From: Arabidopsis thaliana
Taxonomy: Eukaryota; Streptophyta; Magnoliopsida; Brassicales; Brassicaceae
Direction of reading: 5' to 3'
DNA length: 64,000 nucleotides
Assembly (NCBI RefSeq): GCF_000001735.4
Contig: NC_003076.8
Coordinates: 1,550,001 to 1,614,000 of the forward strand
Shown here: piece after piece, positions 9,778 through 20,410 of the stretch
How the letters are laid out: the number at the start of each line of letters is the position of its first letter
Position numbering within the stretch: position 1 is the stretch's first letter
The notes under the pieces: generated by a model
Databases searched by the model: none
Seen by the model: only the letters and a program-made list of their open reading frames with translations
What the model was told of the DNA's origin: nothing
Made by a program: the position numbers and the translations under genes

Positions 9778-11783
9778 TTAGGTTGGATACACATGTGGAG
9801 CTAAACGAGGTGTGGCAACCGCGTATAATGGTTTTGCCATAAAAAGATCATTCTTGCTTTCTGAAATATCAATCTTATTCTTACCAGGCACTGGTAACCA
9901 CGTGAATCCTTGAATCAACCGAGCCAGTAACATGTACGTCATGGCTGACCCAATGTCCACACCCATACAACCTCTTCGTCCTGCACTGAACGATATTATA
10001 TTCAGATCAGACTCGTTTAGATCCACACATGTGTTAGTGCTCAAATGTCTCTCAGGGTCGAACTTATGCGGCTTGTCCCACACACTAGGATTTCTCCCAA
10101 TCCCCATACGACTAATCAATACGTGGCTTCCCTTGGGGATGAAATAACCGTCTACCACAGTATCAGTGGTGGACATGTGAGGGAGGTTGAACGGTGCCAC
10201 GGGGTGTAACCGGAATGCTTCTTTCACACAAGCCTTCACATAGTTAAGATTTGGGAGATCAGACTCAATGACAAGACGGTCTTTTCCAACTACCCTATCA
10301 ATCTCTTCCACGGCTTTTTGCATGATGCTCGGCTCGTTAATCATCTCCGCCATACCCCACTCTGCCGCGTTAGACGGATTATCAACCGTCGCCAACATTA
10401 GTTCCTTCATAATCCAACATAATTAACCACCAATAAAGTTAGAGGTCACCAGATAAAAAAAAATTCTTCTAAAATAAATTTAAACCTTTTGCTTGTGAAA
10501 ATGCATCTATATATTGCAAGGATTCCAAACTGAAATTAAATATTTAGAGCTTTAATTTCCTAAAAAACCCCACTACAATCTACCATGAACTTTGAGGTTA
10601 AGAAGTGTTTTTACAGTTTTACCAAATACTAAGTACTACATTCATAGACAAATGATGTACTATTGTAGACATCATGACCACATGTTTTATAAGAGCTAGA
10701 TCACTAGTGGCCATGAAAAGACGAATCTTTCGTGTTATAAGAAAGAAAAAAACTCTACGTATGAACATGTTCTATAAGCCGATTATAAAAAGATATATGT
10801 CCATATATAATAATGCATACCGTCACTTGTGCTTTGATCTCTTCGTCCGACAGAGTAGGCTTCCCGTCAGTGTCTTTAGCTATTATAAACATGTCAAGAA
10901 AATCTTGAGGTTCTTTCATCTTCCCATTTCGCCATTGCATGAGTCTTTCATCAACAAAAGGGTCGTTATACTTACTTACATTTCTCATTGCGTTACTCAC
11001 AACCTTCTCATGGCCTTCCAAGTCCAAGAACCTTAGCCACGGGACATAATCTGACAATGCAAAGGCGTAAAGATGGGTTAAAACCGTAAACAAAGATTCC
11101 ACATGTTCAATCTCTTCCAACCCTGGTCCCGATCCATCTTCACTTCCTTTACCAAAATGCCTTATACCAAACATCATCTTCCGAGCTACATTTCCACTGT
11201 ATTGCCGTACCGCAAGCCTTAAATCAATAACCACAAAAGCATTACCACGGTTTTTGACACTACGGTTATTGATGTACCGGACTAAGTTATCAGCCTCTTC
11301 GGTTCTCTTTTGTAGCATCATTTGGAAGCTCTTCTTGCTCGTCACGTGAGATGCCACCACTCTCCTCATCTTCTTCCACTGCTCTCCTTGTGGCTCCACC
11401 GCAACGGTCAAGTACCCGCGGCTGCAGTACTCCGTGCCCATCGTTAGCGGTCTAGTGGCGAAAACGGAGTCTTGCTTCTTCAGAATCTCTCTTGCAATTC
11501 TCGGGGATGTCACGGGGATCACGTGAGTATTCGCAAGACGGATACATGCAATATCGGTGTTGAGTTCTTTCATGAGAGAATGTATCCACCGGAACACCGG
11601 TTTGTTCCTCCCTAGTATTTCCGGTAGGTTTCCGATTAAAGGCCAAGATTTCGGCCCGGGAGGGAGAGAGAGGTTTCTCGTAGGGCTAATTAACATGGTT
11701 TTCTTCTTCTCCTTACGCTTCATAGTTAATGCAAGAAGAAGCAAACCTATAATAAACGCGAGCATTGGGGTGGAGTCAAGCAT
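9778..11783 (-). CDS. CYP79A2: Cytochrome P450 CYP79A2, phenylalanine N-monooxygenase
   Basis: Two exons (10821-11783 and 9778-10404) give 529 residues. CYP79 enzymes are ER-anchored P450s that turn amino acids into aldoximes; CYP79A2 uses phenylalanine to make phenylacetaldoxime for benzylglucosinolate (family knowledge). Visible: an N-terminal membrane anchor (residues 7-20), basic stop (KRKEKKK), proline hinge LPPGPKSWPLIGNLP, CYP79-type I-helix NPSNAAEW replacing the usual AGxDT(T/S), K-helix ExxR (KEAFRLHP, about 380-386), FDPERH, and the heme loop FSAGRRGCMG with Cys at about 467. The reading frame is complete. A TATA box (CTATAAATA on the minus strand) is at 11861-11869. Confidence 0.96.
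10405..10820 (-). other. CYP79A2 intron
   Basis: 416-base AT-rich intron, donor G|GTATGC at 10820 and acceptor at 10405. The position, just before the conserved ELMLATVDNPSN block, is the usual CYP79 intron site. It contains only a chance ORF on the opposite strand. Confidence 0.85.
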
Positions 11784-11953
11784 TTTTTTTTTTAAATCTC
11801 AATTTGGAGAAATTATTTGAGTTCGAAAAGGTTTTTTCTTATCTATGATGAGGAATAAGCTATTTATAGCCATGAAACAAATGCTTTTGTTTAAGTGTAA
11901 TCTATGGAAAATAAATGTGCTTTAAATGTTGAAGAAAACAATGTTAAATGAAT

Positions 11954-12316
11954 CCACGATTTTTCAACAGCTCATATGTAAGACATGTTTTTTTCTTTGA
12001 TTATTCCTTATCCCTTATAAATCTTGTGGATGTTAAATTGGTAATGCATCATTATGAAATCCTTGTCCCTTTTAGGTAGCGCCATCATTAGAAAAACCAC
12101 GATTTTTCAACAGCTCATATGTCTAATGTATTACATGTTGTGTTTTAAGTACATTTCTATTTAATTACCAACTTTTTACTTTTCCAAATTCGTCTAAATC
12201 TAATCTCTAAGGATAAATTTGCTTACGATTCCTTAATCCTTATCCCTTTAAAATCTTGTTGATGTTAAATTGTTAATGCTGTTTATGAAATCTTTATCCC
12301 CTTTTAGGTAGCGCCA
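11954..12316. repeat. Imperfect direct repeat, one copy with an extra ~90 bp
   Basis: Copy 1 (11954 to about 12084) and copy 2 (12097-12316) share CCACGATTTTTCAACAGCTC at the left, then CTTATCCCTT, TGTTAAATTG and TTTTAGGTAGCGCCA at the right. Copy 2 holds about 90 extra bases after the left block (about 12125-12225). The copies are only about 12 bp apart. Confidence 0.8.
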
Positions 12317-12569
12317 CGTTAAAAACAATATGGACATGGAGATTTGGGCTTATAAAAACTGTAAATATTTGGCCCACTTAAAAATTGATTCAGCTTCTGT
12401 AAATTTAATCCTAGCAGCTTCCATTCGGCTCGACATGCGTAGCAAAAGGAATACCCACGACTATCCATCAACCATGAAATTAATTAGGAGGCGAATTAAA
12501 ACATAATCAAATTACATAAGGACTAATTAAGAAAAGCTAGAGATTGTGATTAGAGAATAGAGATTATAC

Positions 12570-12893
12570 CATGACTTGCTGAAGCCAATTTTTGGCACTT
12601 TGCACACATTACCCAATCTCTTTCAGTTGTCTCTTCGATCCTTTGTTCCCACTTGGCTCTTAGTTTATGTGTCGAAAGATGGGCATAGCTTTCAATAGTC
12701 AGTTTCGATTTGCAGCAGTAACACTTACTTACCAGTTCAAAAATGTGATAATGATCGCAATAGATTGAGATATGACTTATGAGTGATCCCCAAACTCACG
12801 GCTTCGATTAGTCCTCGCTTCGATGCCATAAGCTGAGCCTCTAAACCCGTAATAGCGGAGTCATGAATTGATCCTTTCATGATTTGGGAGGTC
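12570..12893 (-). pseudogene. Fragment of an RBR-type gene with RNase H-like domain
   Basis: On the minus strand the region reads EAQLMASKRGLIEAVSLGI, then in a shifted frame SHISIYCDHYHIFELV, then TERDWVMCAKCQK. The first two pieces match what I know of the N-terminal RNase H-like domain in a group of Arabidopsis RING-between-RING (IBR) ubiquitin ligases. The two halves are out of frame with each other by a small insertion around 12777-12786, there is no promoter or remaining gene body, and a RING is absent. It is a decayed host gene fragment. The family assignment is by memory of motif order. Confidence 0.55.
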
Positions 12894-13218
12894 GAGATAG
12901 AAGAGAAGACGAAAAAGGGTTTTTATACGTTACTGCTTTAAAGACACTCTTTATTTCTCTTTTTTTTTTTTTTTTTTTTTTTTGGGTCTTTGTCATCATC
13001 AGTTTACTTTACGTTACTGATTTCAAGAGCCGTTGTGGAGAAATGTGGCTGCTTCTAATTTTGTATCTAATTTATGTACGCTTTGTTTCACATTTGACAT
13101 CTGATCTCTTTTTACTGTATCATAGCAATTCTTTCTTCTATCTCTTTTAATTATTATACTTCTATACCTTCATTTGTTAGGTAGAATGAGTGGTTGTGGA
13201 CTGAGTGCTTGATCCAAA

Positions 13219-13378
13219 CACGTGGCTTCCTGGTGGGTCGCTAACAAACAATTGAGATCACAAGCTTTGGTAGCAAAAAAATTGAATTCATAAAAAGAAT
13301 ACGTCGTCTTTTAGATCACAAGCTTTGAACGTTAGCAAAATTATGTTACCTACCACCAGTCCCTGGCTTATTATATAG
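13219..13378 (+). promoter_or_regulatory. CHIL promoter: G-box, MYB AC-element and TATA box
   Basis: CACGTGGC at 13219-13226, ACGTCGTC near 13301, ACCTACC at 13348-13354 and TATATAG at 13372-13378. G-box or ACGT elements plus an AC-type MYB site just upstream of the TATA box are the known layout of light- and MYB11/12/111-controlled flavonol genes. A 14-bp direct repeat (GATCACAAGCTTTG) lies at 13256-13269 and 13314-13327. Confidence 0.65.
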
Positions 13379-13491
13379 AGAGAGATATTCACATTTACAA
13401 TTTCGATATTGTTTCTCTAAGATCGTAAAATAGTACACCAAGCCATTTATAAATTTCTTCACTCTCAGATTCAAAATAATATAAATTAGAA

Positions 13492-14827
13492 AGTAAGTCT
13501 TACACTCTTTGCATTCTTTTTTATTACAAGTTTATCCACTAAAGTAAGATTTTCAGTTCTAACAAGTTTCAATTATTCTCATTGTCTTTTTTTCAATGCT
13601 TTGTTTTTTTCCTAAGATTTGTGTGTTCTTGTTTATCAAACAGTGGGAACAGAGATGGTCATGGTTCACGAGGTTCCTTTTCCTCCACAGATCATCACTT
13701 CCAAGCCACTCTCTCTTCTGGGCCAAGGTTTTTATTTCTTTTTTGCTTTCTTAATGTCTGATACCTTATAATGCGATACATAACAAAATCGCAGGTAACA
13801 ATAATTTTATATGGATTGTTCATATTCTTGTTATAGGGATCACAGACATTGAGATCCACTTTCTTCAAGTGAAGTTCACTGCGATCGGAGTTTACTTAGA
13901 TCCTTCAGATGTTAAAACACATCTTGATAACTGGAAAGGCAAAACCGGAAAAGAACTCGCCGGCGATGATGACTTCTTCGACGCCCTTGCCTCCGGTAAT
14001 CTTAATTAGTCCATGTTTTCAAATCAAAATTTGAATTAGGGTTCTCTGGTTTAGATGGAGACTACGTGGTTCAATAAATACATTATTTGGTTTGGCTTCT
14101 TATTTTGGTTTACTTTGATTCAACTGGTTAAACTCCGGTTTACTTAATTAATCTGGTTAAGTACGTGTCCAACGAAATTGAACCGGTTCCTCTGCTTACT
14201 ATTATACATTTTTCAGCGGAGATGGAGAAGGTTATAAGAGTGGTGGTGATAAAGGAGATAAAAGGAGCTCAGTACGGAGTGCAGCTAGAGAATACGGTGA
14301 GAGATCGTTTGGCTGAGGAGGATAAGTACGAGGAAGAAGAAGAAACTGAGCTCGAGAAGGTCGTTGGCTTTTTCCAGTCCAAGTACTTCAAAGCTAACTC
14401 CGTTATCACTTACCATTTCTCAGCCAAAGATGGCATTTGCGAGGTAAGAAAATATCAACTTTCATATATTTTTAGAAAGAAAGTATGTTTAGTTATCCAT
14501 AAACATAAGCATCAAATTCTTGTGGAACAGAGGAACTCTGTTTTTTGCGTTATACAGTATAACTTATACTAATGAGAATTTGTTTGAAAGAGTAGATGTT
14601 TTAGTTTCTTATTGCTAGCGTACAAAACAATCAATGTCCTAAAATAATTCTTTATTGATTGGTGGAAGATCGGGTTTGAGACGGAAGGTAAAGAAGAGGA
14701 GAAACTGAAGGTGGAGAATGCGAATGTGGTGGGAATGATGCAGAGATGGTATTTGTCCGGAAGTCGTGGAGTCTCACCGTCGACTATTGTCTCCATCGCT
14801 GATTCAATCTCCGCAGTTTTAACCTAA
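13492..14827 (+). CDS. CHIL: Chalcone isomerase-like protein CHIL (type IV)
   Basis: Five exons: one coding base at 13492, then 13644-13727, 13837-13995, 14217-14443, 14669-14827; 209 residues beginning [15 protein letters not shown]. The start codon is split: A at the end of exon 1 (followed by GTAAGT) and TG at the start of exon 2. A later in-frame ATG at 13655 would lose four residues. The fold is chalcone isomerase ([39 protein letters not shown]). Type IV members are reported not to be catalytic but to bind chalcone synthase and raise flavonoid flux (family knowledge). The promoter has MYB and G-box sites suited to flavonol control. Confidence 0.94.
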
Positions 14828-15508
14828 GAACCATGGCCCCTTACATAAAAATTTGTATGTGTGTGTGTTTTATGTAGTATTTTTTTTTTTCCTCTTGTCA
14901 AGTTCCTGCTTTTGTATCATCAAACTTTTACTTTGGAGTTTGATATGGCCGAACAATATGGTAATTCCTTAATCTCAATTTAAATCAGCTTTGCTCGTTT
15001 GGATTCAACATTGGAAGGACACAGAATAGATTTTGTTGAGCTTAGTGTATGAATCTTGGCTGATTGAACCAACTTTGTTGAATTCTATTGAAGTCACTTG
15101 CAATGGATCGTTTTGTGAAACAGAAGATTTGGGATTGGTCATTGGTTTGTGATGTAGTGTGACTTTGCTTTTGTTGTACTAAGCAGATACGGAGCAGCAA
15201 ACTACAGAGGAACAATCGATGCGATTTTAGTTCAAAAAGTAACTAGTCGTTGTTAACCGAAGCATCTGACTAGCCGTTGGTTTATCCGAACCTAAGGTTC
15301 GATTTTGCTCTGGACTTCCCAAGCAAAAAAAAAAAAGGAAATAACGTAGAAGAGTAGAAAGATTATATAAGTAATCGTGGATAAAACTTCAGTCATTGTA
15401 AACAGTAATTTACAAACAAAACAAAAATATATATACCAAACCAGAAAGAAGAAAACCTACTTAGGTGAAGCAAACACTCAACATTGAAAGTGACCTCATG
15501 AAGCTCTG
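14828..15508. other. Convergent 3' flanks of CHIL and DAF
   Basis: 681 bases of AT-rich sequence with poly-A-like runs. No gene or RNA recognised. Confidence 0.6.
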
Positions 15509-16039
15509 TTACGTTGCCACGTCATCACCCCGCCGGGAACCATTTGCTGGAGTCTGATGTTCGAGGAGTGATTGTCTGCAAGTGGGGCAAGAGGAATGTG
15601 ACAGCAACCAAGTGTCGATGCACTTGACGTGGAAGCCATGGTTACATTTGGGCAAAACCCTAACTGTCTCTCCTTCAACAAAATCTCCTAAACAGATCAA
15701 ACACTCCGTGGCTTTCATCTTAAGCTCAGGACTGTATGAATCAACCGGAATAACCTTCAACGCCCGTTTCTTGATCCCCTTTGCTACGTTTGCATTGGTG
15801 TCAACTGGATCTTCGTTGGGAGTGAACCTTCTCGTGCAGCGTAAGACACAGCGCAAGACCGAATTGATGCCAAGAGCACAGATCAAGGCGCATAGAAGAG
15901 CGGCTAGTATGATCACCATGTGTGTATCCATGCTAGCTATATTCTTGTTGTTGCTGACAGAGTCTCCTAAGGTTCTAGGATTTGCATCAGTAGCTGAAAT
16001 AGTCGGGGTAGCTTGCGTCGCAAGTAAAAATCTAGCCAT
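15509..16039 (-). CDS. DAF: RING-H2 membrane E3 ligase DAF (ATL family)
   Basis: Single exon, 176 residues starting [15 protein letters not shown]. An in-frame ATG 27 nt upstream would add nine residues; the shorter form fits the family. Visible: an N-terminal region, one transmembrane helix ([18 protein letters not shown], about 50-67), the ATL-type GLD-like linker replaced here by a basic region and [11 protein letters not shown], then a complete RING-H2 finger [12 protein letters not shown]...[24 protein letters not shown] with WLL typical for E2 binding. ATL proteins are membrane ubiquitin ligases. I recall AT5G05280 as DAF, which promotes jasmonate synthesis via DAD1 in anther dehiscence, also listed as ATL73. 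Confidence 0.93.
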   Translation of the reverse strand: MARFLLATQATPTISATDANPRTLGDSVSNNKNIASMDTHMVIILAALLCALICALGINSVLRCVLRCTRRFTPNEDPVDTNANVAKGIKKRALKVIPVDSYSPELKMKATECLICLGDFVEGETVRVLPKCNHGFHVKCIDTWLLSHSSCPTCRQSLLEHQTPANGSRRGDDVAT

Positions 16040-17142
16040 CTGTAAACGTTTCAGAAACAGATGCACAAATCTTCTTTTTTTTTTAACTCACCTTCAAGGT
16101 TCTTCTTCTTCTTTTTCTTATTGCTCCAGTTTCTGTTCGAATCGGACTACGAAAGAGACTGAGATGAAAGAGTCAAGTTTCTTCATGCTATGATAAGCAC
16201 AAGAGTGCTTTTGTTCTCTCTTTTACTCCGAGGCTTAGTTTCCAGTCTGAAACTCAAAGACTTGATAAATCCATGGAGAAAAATCAAAGCTCAAATCCTT
16301 TATGATCTGTTTCTTTATACAAGTTCTTCTTTGGGTTTTACACATAAGGAAATAAGTTGTACTATAAGAGTAGGAAATAGGCTAGTAATAGAGAGAAAGA
16401 GGGATGATATGATGAGATGGTCGGTCCAATAAATCTTTGGTTAGATTTGCTGTTATATAAATTCGATAATTTGAGAGAGAAAATACTATGGCATATAATC
16501 TTGTTGGATTTGTATAATTTAGTAACAGGGACAAACGTAAAGGACAAGGCCAAAAAGACAACTAATAATGCAGAATATATTGGTGAGTAGATATTAAAAT
16601 TGATGTATAACGAATTCTCAATTAGTGGTCTTAATTAAGAATTTCGGTTTCAAGCCAGATGAAATCCACTCTCGTATAGAAAGAAATTAATTATTGAGAA
16701 AACGAGTTATTAATAAAAGAAACATTTGATCATTTTTTTGTATAAACATACATATGTTGGGGTATCAGATTCTTAACAAATCATGAGGATTATAGCATAA
16801 TGCATTTGTTCCACCATTAATCTACTAATTTACTATAGTCGGGTCACATTAAAACGTAGTTTAATGTTACCGAAAATGTGTAAAATATTAGTTGGATTTA
16901 AATTGAATGGTCTACATATATTAAGGGAAAAGAAGTATCTGGGTGGGATCTTTGGTCCACATATTAGCAACATCCAATTCAACACTTTCTGATGTTCAAG
17001 ACAAACATACACACAAGTTCTCACGCAAGATCCACTACCTCCATTATCACACATAATTAAATTATAAGACAAACTGACCCATTAACCAATACGTGTGTAT
17101 GCTCATATACGAATGTTTTAACCTGATTAGCTTCTTTCTTTC

Positions 17143-17232
17143 TTTTTTACAACTTCACGATAGCTAATTTTTTTTTTTTTTTTTTGTCAATCAATCGCAA
17201 AAAAAAATTAGCTATCGTGAAGTTGTAAAAAA
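17143..17232. repeat. Perfect 34-bp inverted repeat (hairpin), MITE-like
   Basis: Left arm 17143-17176 and right arm 17199-17232 are exact reverse complements, ending TTTTTTAC / GTAAAAAA, with a 22-base spacer. The element is flanked by TTC on both sides (17140-17142 and 17233-17235), which could be a 3-bp target duplication. It contains no coding sequence. Confidence 0.85.
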
Positions 17233-18438
17233 TTCACTATTTTTGTAAGAAATTTCACTTTTGAAATGAGATGGAATTACTACAAATGAAGAAGAAGATG
17301 TATCTGTTTGTGTTTGGATAAATAGCCGATGCTAGTTCTATCTATAGAAGTTATTGTCGATGAGTAGGCTTTGGGCTATAAAATCTAACTCTAGGTTTAG
17401 TGCTAAAATTGGTCCACCAATGTGTGTTTCATTTCAAGAATCCTAGAATCAAATCAAAGTGGTAAAAACGGTGGTTAGAAAGCAAAACTATGAGTAAGTC
17501 TAAGTTTGTTAGGTTAGATTTTGATTTGGTTTGGTTAATCTTGAAACCCTATGCACATGGAAAAAAAGATCTAAGCTTGATATTTCAGTGGGCAGGCCTT
17601 GATGGGCCGAATCACGCTCCATAGTTACCCAATTAAGAGGCGGCTGTGTACTAGACTACAAGGTTCTTGTCATCTGTCCATGGTTCTTATCTTGAATGTG
17701 TCAAGTTACATACACAAATTTCAAATATATTATCAAAATTTCCTGGTGTGGTTTCTTTGTTTTATTTTATTTTATTGATATGTAAGCATACATGGCGAAG
17801 AATGTGATATGATGATTTACAAACTGATAATTGACTGAAACTTGGAAAGAAAGTCTGTTAGCGGAAAAAAAAAGTTTGTTACCGGAAACAACGGGCGATC
17901 TCATGTTCTTATATATCCTTGTTCAGTTATACGCCGAGTACGTCATGTTTTGATGATCTCCTGTCACATGCATGTCTCTTTCTTCCTCACCATTCATATC
18001 TAACCAATTAACTTATGACTATAGACTATAGTCTATATATGATTTATTCAAGTGTGCGCATGCAATTTTAAGAAACGAACTTCACTTATATGTATTTTTC
18101 TTAATTACAAATTTAGAGATGAAAAAGACACAATATTTAGACTATGATATTGATTATTGAGTAAATAGATAAAATCCATATATAAATAGTTTAACAAAGC
18201 TGACTATATATATTTTTAAATTACTATGATTAATAACATCGATTGGATTAGTATTAAATGCTTAACCGTATTCATGCACATTTCAGTATTTCTGTTTCTC
18301 ATGACTGATGATATCTAATCTTATGTTTGAAACTAGAAAGTAAATTAAAGATCACTAAAGAATGCATATGATTAATTTGTTAACCGATTAATTTTATCAA
18401 ATGACATGTGAATCTGTGATGCGGATATGTAATACGTC

Positions 18439-18666
18439 CACGTGGCATAAAAGTAGGGGTCCATGAGGTATAGCCGTTGCCCGTTGGAATGGTTAAGCGC
18501 CTAACGGAATTGCATGTGAAGACTTAACCTACACACGGAATTCCTGGAAATTAAGACCGATCCGATTATGTCACCTTCTTCCCTTTTACGTTTTCTCTAA
18601 AAAAATATGTGTATCATAAGAGAAGTGGGATCTAGCTAGTAGTGAACTCCATAATCCCTATATAAG
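18439..18666 (+). promoter_or_regulatory. EXPA2 promoter: G-box/ABRE and TATA box
   Basis: CACGTGGC at 18439-18446 and TATATAAG at 18659-18666, the latter 86 nt before the ATG. Confidence 0.55.
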
Positions 18667-18751
18667 TGAAGTATTGAACGAATTACCAACTTCACTACTC
18701 ATCCCCTTTTCCACTTCTTACTTCCTCCTCTTTAGCCCATCAGCAAATATC

Positions 18752-19712
18752 ATGAATCTTACAGAATATTCCCATATTTTGTTTCTTTCACTATGCACCC
18801 TCAACTTCTGCTTGTACTCCATAAACTCCGACGACAACGGAGGCTGGGAGAGAGGCCATGCTACCTTCTATGGTGGAGCTGATGCATCCGGCACAATGGG
18901 TACTTCAAACATACCTTTTTCTTCATTGCACACACATAATTAAATCATAACAAATGGATATACTTTTAACAGTCAAGTATTGATGTTTTTTTAGGTGGTG
19001 CTTGTGGGTACGGTAACTTACACAGCCAAGGCTATGGGCTACAAACCGCGGCTTTGAGCACGGCTTTGTTCAATAGTGGGCAGAAATGTGGGGCCTGCTT
19101 TGAGCTACAGTGTGAGGATGATCCTGAGTGGTGCATCCCTGGTTCCATCATCGTCTCGGCTACAAACTTCTGTCCTCCAAACTTTGCCTTAGCTAATGAT
19201 AATGGTGGTTGGTGCAATCCTCCTCTTAAGCACTTTGACTTGGCCGAGCCTGCCTTCCTCCAGATCGCTCAGTACCGAGCTGGGATCGTTCCTGTCGCAT
19301 TCAGAAGGTAAAAACAATTCTATATACGGTTCCTTAGTTGTCTTTTTTAGTATACGTTTTTTTAAAGACTCTAACGTACCATTTTCTGTCCTCTAATAAT
19401 GATAGGGTTCCATGTGAGAAAGGTGGAGGGATAAGGTTTACGATAAACGGGAATCCATATTTCGACCTCGTGCTAATCACGAATGTGGGTGGTGCTGGAG
19501 ATATAAGGGCCGTCTCTTTGAAAGGCTCAAAGACAGATCAGTGGCAATCCATGTCAAGAAACTGGGGACAGAATTGGCAAAGCAACACTTACCTCAGAGG
19601 TCAAAGCCTTTCTTTCCAAGTCACTGATAGTGATGGTCGGACTGTTGTGAGCTACGATGTTGTGCCTCATGATTGGCAGTTCGGTCAGACTTTTGAAGGC
19701 GGACAATTTTAG
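18752..19712 (+). CDS. EXPA2: Alpha-expansin EXPA2
   Basis: Three exons (18752-18899, 18995-19307, 19406-19712) give 255 residues, the family's normal size. A signal peptide (about 1-25, [14 protein letters not shown]) sends it to the cell wall. Domain 1 has [28 protein letters not shown], the Cys pairs, and the HFD motif ([10 protein letters not shown]) of the catalytic-like groove; the C-terminal carbohydrate-binding domain has NVGGAGDI and WGQNWQ aromatic surface residues. Expansins loosen walls without hydrolysis by disturbing cellulose-xyloglucan contacts at acid pH. Both introns are at standard expansin positions. Confidence 0.97.
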
Positions 19713-20101
19713 ATTTATGATCAAGTGAAACTAATAGACGTTATATCCAAGAAAAGTCAATGATTGTGTTTAAGATAAAACTCTGCTTTTCATTGATCAT
19801 AACCACTCTTCGATATATAATAGTCATAAGAAAGAAATACAATGAAACAATTAATTTTGTTTGGAGATCATTTTGTATTCTTCGCATATCCTCGCTTAGT
19901 ACAAAAGGTATCTCTATTTGAAAATTCTAGTACGAAGAACCAAAAGCCAGCAATTCAAACATTTTAATTTCAGTAGTAACACAACTATAGTATTTGATAT
20001 ATATATATACAACAACACTAAATTTCTTTTAAAGAAAAAGAATAATAATTAAATAAAGAAGTCATCACACGTGACTTTTAGTCATGAGAATGACAAATTT
20101 G
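19713..20101. other. Convergent 3' flanks of EXPA2 and IDL6
   Basis: 389 AT-rich bases between two stop codons. Nothing else seen. Confidence 0.6.
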
Positions 20102-20410
20102 CTAAGTCTTGACGTCGTTGATTCTCTTGCTGGGTCCAGACGCCGGAACTGACCCTTTTGGAAGAGCGTTCAACACCAACGACCCAAATTTTCCGGTGAT
20201 ATACGACGAATATCCAGCCGTCAAGTGATCATCCTCGCCTTCGCACCCTACCACCGTCACCTTCTTGGAGACAGCAGAGATCTCTCCGGAGAAGATGACG
20301 CCATCGATTACCGACGGAATTCCTACCGGAAATTTCCTAGCTGTTGAGAACGAAGCAAGCTGAGAGATGGAGATGAATAAAACTAGAATCAAAGCTCCAA
20401 TTCTAGCCAT
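20102..20410 (-). CDS. IDL6: IDA-like secreted peptide precursor IDL6
   Basis: Single exon, 102 residues. The start at 20410 (MARIGALILVLFISISQL) gives a classic signal peptide; an in-frame ATG 39 nt upstream would place basic residues ahead of it and is not preferred. The variable middle is not conserved. The C-terminus FGSLVLNALPKGSVPASGPSKRIND holds the extended PIP motif; PASGPSKR is the core that, after processing and proline hydroxylation, is read by HAESA-type receptor kinases. A C-terminal tail (DVKT) follows the motif, as in IDL6/IDL7, which modulate stress and defence responses (recall of AT5G05300). Confidence 0.9.
   Translation of the reverse strand: MARIGALILVLFISISQLASFSTARKFPVGIPSVIDGVIFSGEISAVSKKVTVVGCEGEDDHLTAGYSSYITGKFGSLVLNALPKGSVPASGPSKRINDVKT

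Larger units (their letters stand above)
11784..13491. other. Intergenic with repeats and a gene relic, then the CHIL promoter
   Basis: Holds the CYP79A2 promoter (to ~11.9 kb), a duplicated segment at 11954-12316, an RBR/RNase H-like gene fragment at 12570-12893, a T-tract of about 25 at 12959-12983, and the CHIL promoter from about 13.2 kb. Confidence 0.7.
16040..18751. other. Divergent promoter region of DAF and EXPA2 with a hairpin element
   Basis: 2.7 kb AT-rich DNA. DAF's promoter is on the left, EXPA2's on the right. A perfect 34-bp inverted repeat lies at 17143-17232. No ORF of note. Confidence 0.65.

Noticed and set aside
15582-16193. 203-residue plus-strand ORF over DAF
   Set aside because: It is the antisense shadow of the RING-H2 gene, whose finger is complete and conserved.
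17161-17186. T-tract as a stand-alone feature
   Set aside because: It is part of the hairpin arm and loop at 17143-17232.
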